Shown here piece after piece: positions 7,813 through 15,478 of a stretch of 64,000 nt of DNA. Source of the DNA: CBDDIP01 sp965279405 (lineage in GTDB: Bacteria; Actinomycetota; Acidimicrobiia; Acidimicrobiales; Ilumatobacteraceae). The translations under genes were made by a program, and so were the position numbers. The stretch lies in contig OZ257157.1 in NCBI GenBank assembly GCA_965279405.1, positions 3,658,001 to 3,722,000 of the forward strand, read 5' to 3'. Numbering within the stretch: the stretch's first letter is position 1; the number at the start of each line of letters is the position of its first letter. Under the pieces are notes generated by a model. That model was not told the origin of the DNA and ran no database searches. It was given only the letters and a program-made list of their open reading frames with translations.

Positions 7813-8934
7813 TCAGCAGGTGATGTCGGGAGGAGCGACTCCGCCGATGCGTTCATCCGACGAGCTCTTGCCGGCGAGGAACGACGCCACCGCAACTTGG
7901 ACGCCGGCCGGGTCGTAGGCCAGCACGACTGCGTTTGCGTCAGGGACGAAGAACGCAGTCGTCGCGTCGATGATGTTGTGCGCCTCGATCGGGCCGTCGA
8001 TCCCGCGCGCGGTGTCGAACAGCGCGCGAAGCGATGCCACACCGAGACCGTCGTCAACGGTGAGATCGTCGAGCACGTCAGTCAGCAGCTGGATCTCCTC
8101 GACCTCGGTGTAGTCGTGCGTGAGCACGGCGCCGATCACGCGAACGAGCGCGTCCTGCTGGCGGGCGATGCGGCCGAGATCGGCCGTCTGATCCTCGACC
8201 CACTCGCCGGTGGCGGGATCGAGGGTCTGCACGTGGCGCGCCCTCAGGTAGGCAAGTGCCGTGCGTCCGTCGAGGTGGCGACATCCCGGTTCGGCGTAGA
8301 AGCCGATGTGGGTGTCTCGTAGCGACGTTTGGAACGGGATGTCGACGCCGCCGGCAAGGTCAACGAGCCGACGGAACCCTGCGAAGTCGACCGCGATGAA
8401 GTGGTTGATCGGGATGCCGGTCACCTCGGTCACGGCCTGGACCAGATCCGAGGGATCGTCGCCGAAGTACGAGTTGATCCGTCGCGGCCCCGTTCCGATG
8501 TCGACCCACAGGTCGCGCGGGATCGACAGCAGCGCCAGCCGGTTGCCGGCCGGGTCGATGCGAACGATCTCGATCACGTCGGCGCGCGACCCGTTCGGCC
8601 GACCGGCGTCCTCGGGCTCGCCGGTGGGACCATCGGAGCCGACGAGCAAGATGTTGATCGGCGCGCTGAGCTCCGAAGCTCCACCGTCCTCGGTGGTCGG
8701 GCCTGATGCTGCTGACGTTGCCACCGGTGTCAGGCCATGGATCGACCGACGGTCGAGCTCGTCGGCCTGTGAGCGCAGGTAGAGGAACGAGCCGCCGAGC
8801 AGCAGCGCTGGCGCGGTCACTGCGGCCGTCCATCGGCGCCGCCGCCGTACCTGCCGACGCGCTGCCGAACGAACGGTCGCCCGAAACCTGTCGTCGGGTT
8901 CGAACGGGTGGTCGTCGTCGAGGTGCTCAAACAT
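7813..8934 (-). CDS. LCP (LytR-CpsA-Psr) family protein
   Basis: A 373-residue membrane protein with an acidic then very basic cytosolic N-terminus (about 42 residues), one transmembrane helix near 43-62, and an extracellular LCP domain. The domain has NILLVGSDG, RADVIEIVRID, LSIPRDLWVDI and INSYFGD, then HFIAVDFAGFRRLVDLAGGV and DGRTALAYLRARH. LCP enzymes transfer teichoic-acid-like or arabinogalactan glycans from a lipid carrier to peptidoglycan. The start ATG 8934 lies inside the end of the sigma-factor gene (8-bp overlap), so the two are coupled. No LytR_C domain follows the catalytic domain; such a domain is in the separate protein at 5782. Confidence 0.92.
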   Translation of the reverse strand: MFEHLDDDHPFEPDDRFRATVRSAARRQVRRRRRWTAAVTAPALLLGGSFLYLRSQADELDRRSIHGLTPVATSAASGPTTEDGGASELSAPINILLVGSDGPTGEPEDAGRPNGSRADVIEIVRIDPAGNRLALLSIPRDLWVDIGTGPRRINSYFGDDPSDLVQAVTEVTGIPINHFIAVDFAGFRRLVDLAGGVDIPFQTSLRDTHIGFYAEPGCRHLDGRTALAYLRARHVQTLDPATGEWVEDQTADLGRIARQQDALVRVIGAVLTHDYTEVEEIQLLTDVLDDLTVDDGLGVASLRALFDTARGIDGPIEAHNIIDATTAFFVPDANAVVLAYDPAGVQVAVASFLAGKSSSDERIGGVAPPDITC

Positions 8935-9403
8935 CGCAGATCTCCTTGGTGGCCTCGGGTTCATCCGTGGACATGGCGACTCGCATCGCTGCGAGCGCGC
9001 GATGGGCGTGCGTCTTGACCGTGCCGACGTTGAGGCGGAGCTCGCGGGCGACCTCGACCTCGGAGAGGTCCATCAGGTACCGCAGTGCGAGCACCTCGCG
9101 CTGCCGCGTTGGGAGGGCGAGGAGCGCGCGTTGCAGGTCCACCCGATCGCCGTCGAACACCGACTCGGTGGTTGAGGCAGCGTCGACGTGCCGGCGCCGT
9201 TTGCGCAGGATGCCGATCGACTCGTTGACAGCGACACGGCAGATCCACGGGCGGGCGTGCGGCTGCACCCGACGCCACCGAACCAGCGCCTTGGTCAGCG
9301 CCTCCTGCGCGACCTCTTCGGCCTCGACTCGCGAGCCGAGGATGCGGAACGCAGTCCGATAGGCCAGTTCGGCCAACTCATCGAACGCCTCCGTGAACTC
9401 CAT
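8927..9403 (-). CDS. ECF-type RNA polymerase sigma factor
   Basis: A 158-residue ECF sigma factor. Region 2 holds YRTAFRILGSRVEAEEVAQEA, LVRWRRVQPHARPWICRVAVNE, and region 4 LPTRQREVLALRYLMDLSEVEVARELRLNVGTVKTHAHRAL. Starts at ATG 9403. Translationally coupled to the LCP protein, whose short cytosolic N-terminus and single helix may make it the cognate membrane anti-sigma or target. Together with the facing operon at 5261 it makes a double sigma/cell-wall locus. Confidence 0.92.
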   Translation of the reverse strand: MEFTEAFDELAELAYRTAFRILGSRVEAEEVAQEALTKALVRWRRVQPHARPWICRVAVNESIGILRKRRRHVDAASTTESVFDGDRVDLQRALLALPTRQREVLALRYLMDLSEVEVARELRLNVGTVKTHAHRALAAMRVAMSTDEPEATKEICDV

Positions 9404-9448
9404 TGCCCCCTCAACGCGCTGAACCGGAGAAAGGTTGACACGACGCAG

Positions 9449-9495
9449 AACTGGATGTCTGGGCGCGGCATGTTGCTGCGCACGGACATCCAGTT
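9449..9495. repeat. 47-bp dispersed palindromic element, copy 3
   Basis: Begins AACTGGATGTC and ends GACATCCAGTT. Its reverse complement closely matches copy 1 at 4480, so the element occurs in both orientations. It sits between the sigma-factor start at 9403 and the end of pfkA at 9503. Confidence 0.8.
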
Positions 9496-9502
9496 TCGGT
9501 GG

Positions 9503-10627
9503 TCAGGGGAGGGGCATCGCGTCGCCGAAGTTGATGCCCATGTCCCTGGCGGTGAGCATCGTGTCGCAGTCGACGGGGACGCACTTCTGGCGGCTGATCG
9601 CGGAGGACAGCGGCACGTAGTTCACGGTCGGTTCGTGCAGCGCGACCATCACACCGTTCTCGCCTTCGGCCAGCGCGCGCACGGCGGCGGCGCCGAAGCG
9701 CAGGCCGAGCAGGCGATCGAACGACGTCGGCGAACCACCGCGAAGCAGGTGACCGAGCACGACGGTGCGGGCTTCCTTGCCGGTCAGTCGTTCGAGCTCG
9801 GCGGCGACCTTGGCGCCGATGCCGCCGAGGCGTTCCGCTTGACCAACCGACTTGCCGATGATGCTCACCTCGCCACCGATGGGCATGGCGCCCTCGGCGA
9901 CGACGACGATCGAGAACTTGGCACCGCGCTCCTCGCGCTGGGCGATCGTTGCGGCAACCGGTTCGAGCCGGAACGGGATCTCCGGGATGAGGATCGCGTG
10001 TGCGCCAGATGCGGTGCCGGCGTGCAGCGCGATCCATCCGGCGTAGCGACCCATCACCTCGACGACGATCACGCGACCGTGCGACGTCGCCGTCGAGAAC
10101 AAGCGGTCGATGCACTCACCGGCGAAGCTCACCGCGGTGTCGAAGCCGAACGTCGAGGTGGTCTCCTCGAGGTCGTTGTCGATCGTCTTCGGTACACCGA
10201 TGACGCGCAGGCCGGCCTCGTGCAGGTGGTTGCCGATCGTCAGCGAACCATCGCCACCGATCGTGATCAGCGCGTCGATGCCGTTGGCGGCGAAGTGACC
10301 GAGCAGCTCGTCGGTGCGGTCTTCTTCGATCCACGAACCGTCGGGTTGCTGCACCGGGAACCGCGTCGGGTTGCCCCGGTTGGTCGTCCCGATGATCGTG
10401 CCGCCCTGGTGGACGATGCCGCGCACCGACTCGCGGGTCAACTCGACCAGCCCGCCGTGCGGGTACTGGTCGGGGAACATCAAGCCGTTGAAACCGTCGC
10501 GGATCCCCACGACGTGCCAACCGCGGTTCCGTGCCGCCAACGTGGCCGCACGGATCACTGCGTTCAACCCGGGCGCATCGCCGCCTCCGGTGGAGAGGGC
10601 GATGCGCCGGATCGGAGAGCTCGTCAC
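9503..10627 (-). CDS. pfkA: 6-phosphofructokinase
   Basis: A 374-residue phosphofructokinase that phosphorylates fructose 6-phosphate in glycolysis. The N-terminus has STGGGDAPGLNAVIR; the phosphoryl-donor site is GGDGS (124-128) and the catalytic segment PKTIDND (147-151). Gly127 predicts ATP as donor, while Lys147 in place of Gly is the mark of the group III PFKs, which include both ATP enzymes of Streptomyces and pyrophosphate enzymes of Amycolatopsis. MGRYAGWIAL and GHLLRGGSPT complete the family signature. Starts at GTG 10627, overlapping the helicase stop by 4 bp. Confidence 0.94.
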   Translation of the reverse strand: MTSSPIRRIALSTGGGDAPGLNAVIRAATLAARNRGWHVVGIRDGFNGLMFPDQYPHGGLVELTRESVRGIVHQGGTIIGTTNRGNPTRFPVQQPDGSWIEEDRTDELLGHFAANGIDALITIGGDGSLTIGNHLHEAGLRVIGVPKTIDNDLEETTSTFGFDTAVSFAGECIDRLFSTATSHGRVIVVEVMGRYAGWIALHAGTASGAHAILIPEIPFRLEPVAATIAQREERGAKFSIVVVAEGAMPIGGEVSIIGKSVGQAERLGGIGAKVAAELERLTGKEARTVVLGHLLRGGSPTSFDRLLGLRFGAAAVRALAEGENGVMVALHEPTVNYVPLSSAISRQKCVPVDCDTMLTARDMGINFGDAMPLP

Positions 10628-12150
10628 CTACCGGATGCTACGCGGCGACCGCGGCCGCCCTGGCCGGGACGCGAGCCCGGCTGACCGCCGCTGCGCGCCC
10701 CGGGCTGACCGGTGCGGGCGCCGCGCGGCGCCGACGGGGCGGCGCCGTTCGAACGACCGCGCTCCTGGCGCGGACCGCCGGGACGCGGGCCGCGCTCCGG
10801 ACGCTCGTAGCTGGCTTCCATCGCCTCGGCACGCACCTTCTGGCGCGGGGCCGACGGACCGGTCAGCTGACCGATCAGCGGGTGGCCCGGCTCGACGGAC
10901 GTGGTGGTCGGTTCGATCTTCGCCGAACGCATCAGCGAGCGAACGTCGTTCTTCTGCTCGGGCGTCATCAGCGTGACGACCGTGCCGCTGGCGCCGGCGC
11001 GCGCCGTGCGACCGGAGCGGTGCAGGTACGCCTTGTGCTCGGCCGGCGGATCGACGTGGACGACGAGACCGATCTCGTCGACGTGGATGCCACGCGCGGC
11101 GATGTCGGTGGCGACGAGCACGAGCACCTCGCCGCTGCTGAACAGCGACAGGTTGCGCTCACGAGCGCTCTGCGACAGGTTGCCGTGCAGTTCGACGGCG
11201 GGGATGCCGCGCATGCTCAGCTGCTTGGCCACCTTCTTGGCGCCGTGCTTGGTGCGGGTGAACAGCAGCGAACGCGACTGGCCGCCGGCCAGGGCCTCGA
11301 TCAGCGACGGCTTGTTGGCCATCGACGTGGTGAGCACGTGGTGCACCATCGTCGCTTCCTCGGTCACCTCGGGCTCCACGGAGTGGACGATCGGGTTCTG
11401 CAGGTAGCGCTTGACGAGCACGTCGACGCCGTTGTCCAACGTGGCCGAGAACAGCAGGCGCTGCGTGCCCGACGGGGTGCGATCCATGATGCGCTTCACA
11501 CCGGGGAGGAAGCCGAGGTCGGCCATGTGGTCGGCCTCGTCGAGGACGGTGACCTCGACACGATCGAGCTGGCAGTGTCCCTGCTGGATGAGGTCTTCCA
11601 AGCGACCCGGGCAGGCGACCACGATGTCGACACCCGCACGCATCGCGTTGACCTGCGGGCCCTGGCCGGCGCCGCCGAAGACGGTGGTGACGCGCATGTT
11701 CAGCGCAGTGGCCAAGGGGCGGAACGCTGCGGCGACCTGGTTGGCCAGTTCGCGAGTGGGGACGAGCACCAGCGCCCGCGGGCGCAGCGGCATGCGCTGA
11801 CGCGAGGAGCGATGCAACGCCATCACCGTCGGGATGGCGAAGGCGAGCGTCTTGCCGCTGCCGGTACGGCCACGGCCGAGCACGTCGCGCCCGGCCATCG
11901 AGTCGGGAAGCGTCGCGGTCTGGATGGCGAACGGCTCGGTGGCGCCGAGACCGGCGAGCGCCTGCACGACGCCACGCGGCAGTTCGATGTCACCGAAGTG
12001 ATCGACCGCGCTGTCGATCGGTGCGTTGGGGGTGTCGACGAACGCCGGCGTGTTGCCGAAGCGATCCGTCTGCCCGTTCGGGCGGTGCTGCTGGTTCGGG
12101 CGGCCGCGGTGGCGCGGCGCGCGTCGTTCCGAGCGAGGGGGGTACGTCAT
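10624..12150 (-). CDS. DEAD-box ATP-dependent RNA helicase
   Basis: A 508-residue DEAD-box helicase that unwinds RNA duplexes, probably in ribosome assembly or RNA decay. All core motifs are visible: Q motif (EPFAIQTATLP), GRGRTGSGKT, PTRELANQ, CPGRLEDLI, DEAD, SAT, LLFTRTKHGA, DIAARGIHV and HRSGRTARAG. An Arg/Gly/Pro-rich tail of about 60 residues likely binds RNA. ATG 12150 (MTYPPRSER) is chosen over an upstream extension of poor protein-like sequence. The 191 bp upstream, shared with the divergent stress-protein gene, carry no other gene. Couples to pfkA by GTGA. Confidence 0.94.
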   Translation of the reverse strand: MTYPPRSERRAPRHRGRPNQQHRPNGQTDRFGNTPAFVDTPNAPIDSAVDHFGDIELPRGVVQALAGLGATEPFAIQTATLPDSMAGRDVLGRGRTGSGKTLAFAIPTVMALHRSSRQRMPLRPRALVLVPTRELANQVAAAFRPLATALNMRVTTVFGGAGQGPQVNAMRAGVDIVVACPGRLEDLIQQGHCQLDRVEVTVLDEADHMADLGFLPGVKRIMDRTPSGTQRLLFSATLDNGVDVLVKRYLQNPIVHSVEPEVTEEATMVHHVLTTSMANKPSLIEALAGGQSRSLLFTRTKHGAKKVAKQLSMRGIPAVELHGNLSQSARERNLSLFSSGEVLVLVATDIAARGIHVDEIGLVVHVDPPAEHKAYLHRSGRTARAGASGTVVTLMTPEQKNDVRSLMRSAKIEPTTTSVEPGHPLIGQLTGPSAPRQKVRAEAMEASYERPERGPRPGGPRQERGRSNGAAPSAPRGARTGQPGARSGGQPGSRPGQGGRGRRVASGR

Positions 12151-12341
12151 GAGTTGTCCGTTCTTCGAAAGGTGGCCGTTGTTGCAAGGCCTGCCGCTCT
12201 CGAAGGAGCGAGGGACACGGGGCGCAAAGGGTGCGCTGCACTCGACCGCGGGCCGGGGGGTGGCACGCAGGCGACAGGCTATCGCCGCAAACGGCCGGAA
12301 CGGGCGTATCGGTGCGACCCGTTCGGGGGTACGTGCAACAC

Positions 12342-12800
12342 ATGACACGAATCTTGATCGCTGCTGATGAATCCGACTCCTCCGTCGAAGCAGCGCGCGT
12401 GGCCCACCGGCTCTTCGGCGACAGCGCCGAGTACCTCGTGATCAACGTCGCCGAACCAACCCCCGACGCGTCGATGGCGTGGGCCTACGTCTACCCGGCC
12501 ACGATGCCGATGATGGCCTTCCCGCCGGCGACTGCCGATGATCCCGTGGCCCAGAAGGCGGCCGAGACGTCGGAGACGGTCGCCACCGACGTGGCAACCA
12601 AGGCGAGCATCGCTGGTGCCGAACCGCTGACCGACACCGGCGACGCGGCCACGGCGATCCTCGATGCCGCGCACCGACACCAGGTGGACGTCGTCGTCAT
12701 CGGGTCGCACGAGCGCAGCTGGTTCTCGCGCCTGCTGGCGCCCTCGGTGTCGTCTGCGGTCCTGCGCGAATCCGACATCCCGGTGCTCATCGTCAAGTGA
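12342..12800 (+). CDS. Universal stress protein family (UspA)
   Basis: A 152-residue single UspA domain. It opens with ILIAADESDSSVEAARVA and ends with the nucleotide-loop region VIGSHERSWFSRLLAPSVSSAVLRES and PVLIVK. The loop is a degenerate form of the G-x2-G-x9-G-S/T ATP motif (Ala in place of the third Gly), so ATP binding is uncertain. Starts at ATG 12342, divergent from the helicase. Confidence 0.9.
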   Translation: MTRILIAADESDSSVEAARVAHRLFGDSAEYLVINVAEPTPDASMAWAYVYPATMPMMAFPPATADDPVAQKAAETSETVATDVATKASIAGAEPLTDTGDAATAILDAAHRHQVDVVVIGSHERSWFSRLLAPSVSSAVLRESDIPVLIVK

Positions 12801-12840
12801 CCCGGTACTGCGTCGACGTTCGCTCACGCGGCTGAGCGGC

Positions 12841-13317
12841 TCACTCGCGACCTATCTCCAACACCCTCGTCACGCTCCGCACCCGGAACTCGAGGTCCTC
12901 GTACAGCTTGCTCGCCGCTTCGTTGGCGGCGTAGTGATCGACGCGGACCTCGACGCAGCCGTGATCCTCGGCCCAGGCGACGAAGCGCTCGACCAGTGCA
13001 CGTGCGGCACCGGTGCGACGCTCGGCGTCGTCGACGTAGAGGCTGCGCAGCACGGCGAACGAGACGGGCTGACGCGTCGGTGATGGCGGCGACCGGTAGC
13101 CGTCGAGGTAGCCGGTCACTCGCTGGCCCTCGCAGGCGACGAGCACGACGCAGCCGTCATCGGCGATCAACCGCTCGAAGTCGGCGCGGCCCTCGCGTGC
13201 AGGCCACGTGATGTCGGCGAAGCGCTCGTAGCGTCCGGCGTCCTCGGCGAACAGCCGCACCTCCAGCGCGACGACGTCGTCCGCATCGGACGTCGCCGCG
13301 GTCCGGATGGTGATCAA
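12841..13317 (-). CDS. GNAT family N-acetyltransferase
   Basis: A 158-residue GNAT protein. SLYVDDAERRTGAARALVERF is the acetyl-CoA-binding strand and loop, and EAASKLYEDLEF the C-terminal element. I place the start at TTG 13317, which overlaps the PdxA stop by TTGA; no ATG or GTG fits better. It is the last gene of the DUF1537 kinase-PdxA-GNAT operon. Its substrate may relate to that pathway or to the product's regulation, but nothing in the sequence says which. Confidence 0.82.
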   Translation of the reverse strand: MITIRTAATSDADDVVALEVRLFAEDAGRYERFADITWPAREGRADFERLIADDGCVVLVACEGQRVTGYLDGYRSPPSPTRQPVSFAVLRSLYVDDAERRTGAARALVERFVAWAEDHGCVEVRVDHYAANEAASKLYEDLEFRVRSVTRVLEIGRE

Positions 13318-14312
13318 CCGGCGAGCTTCCAGGCGTAGTCGAGGGCGTGGCCCAGCGAGTCGGTGAAGGCGATGCCCTGCCAGGCGATGTCGAACGCGGT
13401 GCCGTGGTCGACCGACGTGCGGATGATCGGCAACCCGAGGGTGACGTTGACACCGGTGTCGAAGGCGAGCAGCTTCATCGGCCCGTGACCCTGGTCGTGG
13501 TACATGCACACGATGGCGTCGTAGCGATGACGACGCACGGCTTGGAAGAAGACGGTGTCGGCCGGATGCGGGCCGCTGACGTCCATGCCCTCGGCCGTCG
13601 CTGCCGCGATCGCCGGCGAGATGTGCTCGATTTCCTCGTTGCCGAACAGCCCGTGCTCGCCGGCATGCGGGTTGAGCCCACAGACGGCGATGCGCGGTGA
13701 CGGCAGGAAGCGCGCCAACGTGCCGTGCGTGAGGCGGACCACGTCGAGCACGCGCTCGGCGCGCACGCGCTCGATCGCCTCGCGCAGCGAGCAGTGCGTG
13801 CTGACGTGCGTCACCGCGAACTGGCTGCCGTCGTCGAGCGCAGTGGTCAGCATCATCGTCACTCGCTCTGCGCCGCACTGGGCGGCGACGAGCTCGGTGT
13901 GACCGACGAACGTCGGATCGGAGAGCTGCGTCGCCTCCTTGTTCATCGGCATCGTCACGATGCCGGCCACCTCACCTGCCAATGCATCGTTGGTGGCCCG
14001 CACGACGTAGTCGCGGGCAGCGGCACCGCTCGCCGCGTCGAGCTCGCCTGGACGAAGGTCAGCGGCACCGAGCACACCGAGATCGACCACGGTCAGCGCA
14101 GACGGGTCGAGCTGTGCCGCGTTCGCCACTGCGTGGATCGGCACGTCGATGTCCAGGAGCTCGGCACCTCGACGCAAGATCGCCGCGTCCCCGTACACGA
14201 CCACCGGACGTTCGCCGTCGTGACCGAGCTCGCCCGAGGCGAACCGGCGCAGCACGATCTCCGGGCCGACGCCGGACGGGTCGCCCATGGTGATGCCCAT
14301 CGGGGTCGTCAC
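13314..14312 (-). CDS. pdxA: PdxA family 4-phospho-hydroxyacid dehydrogenase
   Basis: A 332-residue NAD- and metal-dependent dehydrogenase of the PdxA family. Signature segments are MGDPSGVGPEI near the N-terminus, HTELVAAQCGA, CGLNPHAGEHGLFG and MYHDQGHGPMK (metal and phosphate ligands). In vitamin B6 synthesis PdxA oxidises 4-phosphohydroxy-L-threonine. Here its start overlaps a DUF1537 kinase gene, the arrangement known for PdxA2 enzymes that oxidise and decarboxylate 4-phospho-D-threonate or 4-phospho-D-erythronate. I infer a catabolic PdxA2 role. GTG start at 14312. Confidence 0.92.
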   Translation of the reverse strand: MTTPMGITMGDPSGVGPEIVLRRFASGELGHDGERPVVVYGDAAILRRGAELLDIDVPIHAVANAAQLDPSALTVVDLGVLGAADLRPGELDAASGAAARDYVVRATNDALAGEVAGIVTMPMNKEATQLSDPTFVGHTELVAAQCGAERVTMMLTTALDDGSQFAVTHVSTHCSLREAIERVRAERVLDVVRLTHGTLARFLPSPRIAVCGLNPHAGEHGLFGNEEIEHISPAIAAATAEGMDVSGPHPADTVFFQAVRRHRYDAIVCMYHDQGHGPMKLLAFDTGVNVTLGLPIIRTSVDHGTAFDIAWQGIAFTDSLGHALDYAWKLAG

Positions 14313-15439
14313 GGCCGATGCCCCGCAGGGATCGGTGCCAGTGCGTCGATCACATCGATCAGTGCATCATCGTCGCCGAAGCCGCCGGCTCGGGTCACGT
14401 ACACGGTCGCGTCGTCGGCCTGCCGCGACCACGGCGTCCCCGCGGCGACGGTGCCGCCGACGAACCACGTGGCGTCGCCCATCAGTGCGGCTGCGGTGTC
14501 ACCGCCGAGGACGATGACCGCCACGACGTCGCCGCGTGCGATCAGTTCGCCCGCCTGCGCAGCCAGATGTGCGGCCGTCGCCTCGGCCGCGTGGGCCGCG
14601 ACGGGAACACGTTCGGGCGGCGCGCTCGTCACGACGTCGATCGATCGGCCGGCCCCACGGTTCGCCACGGTCGCGTCGAGCGCGGCGAGCTGCCGTCGAG
14701 CGGCCGGGTGCAGCGATCCGCAGACGACGACGACCCGGCCCGGGCCGATCTGCGGTGCAGGTGCGACGCCCCGCCCAGGTTCCAGCGCGGCGATGCCTGC
14801 GGCGACGCCGGCGGAGGTGCCGGCGAGCAGCGTGGTCGCGCCCGCGCCAACCCACGCAGCACCGATGGACGCGAGGTCGGAGTCGGTTGCGGCGTCGGCA
14901 ACGGCGATGCCGTCCGGCGATCGCAACCAGTCCTGTACGGCGTCGGCGTCGGCGAGCTCGATGACCACCGGTGCGCCGGCTGCGGTGAGAAGTGCTGCCG
15001 GACGGCTGTCGATCGCCGCGCGGCGGGCATCGCCACCGTGGGCAACGGGTCGACCGTGTTCGAGCACCGTGCCGTCGCGGCAGGTCCGTCCGAGCGCCGG
15101 CAACGCGGGCACGAGGAGCACCGGCCGGCCGTTCGCGGCGTGCCGCGCCGCGAGCTCCACGGCCCAGTTCCCGCGCAACGTCGAGTCGATCTTGTGCGCG
15201 TGGATCGGTGCGATGCCGGCACAGTCGATCGCGACAGCGCGATGGGCGGCGATCGACGGAGCGACGTGGCGGGTGCCGAGGTCGACCACCCCCGGCACGC
15301 GCACGTGCCCGGTCGAACCGGCGACGACGGCGACAGGCGATCCATCGCGAGCGCACGCGCCGGCCACCTCGAGGGCGCCGGTGCGATCGTCCGCGGCGAT
15401 CAGCCACTCGGCGGTCTGCGTCACGGCGGTCTGCGTCAC
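14309..15439 (-). CDS. Four-carbon acid sugar kinase (DUF1537)
   Basis: A 376-residue member of the DUF1537/OtnK/DtnK family, ATP-dependent kinases that phosphorylate C4 acid sugars such as D-threonate or D-erythronate. Visible signatures are LIAADDRTGA at the N-terminus, KIDSTLRGN near residue 83, and the C-terminal GGDTAAALM and TRAGGFGDDDALID, which form the ATP site. First gene of an operon with pdxA (ATGA-type overlap) and a GNAT gene. Typical family members are about 420 residues, so this is short. No transporter or regulator for the substrate lies next to it. Confidence 0.88.
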   Translation of the reverse strand: MTQTAVTQTAEWLIAADDRTGALEVAGACARDGSPVAVVAGSTGHVRVPGVVDLGTRHVAPSIAAHRAVAIDCAGIAPIHAHKIDSTLRGNWAVELAARHAANGRPVLLVPALPALGRTCRDGTVLEHGRPVAHGGDARRAAIDSRPAALLTAAGAPVVIELADADAVQDWLRSPDGIAVADAATDSDLASIGAAWVGAGATTLLAGTSAGVAAGIAALEPGRGVAPAPQIGPGRVVVVCGSLHPAARRQLAALDATVANRGAGRSIDVVTSAPPERVPVAAHAAEATAAHLAAQAGELIARGDVVAVIVLGGDTAAALMGDATWFVGGTVAAGTPWSRQADDATVYVTRAGGFGDDDALIDVIDALAPIPAGHRP

Positions 15440-15478
15440 GGCTCGCAGGCTAGGTGCTTGCCGGCGTTGCCGGCCCCA

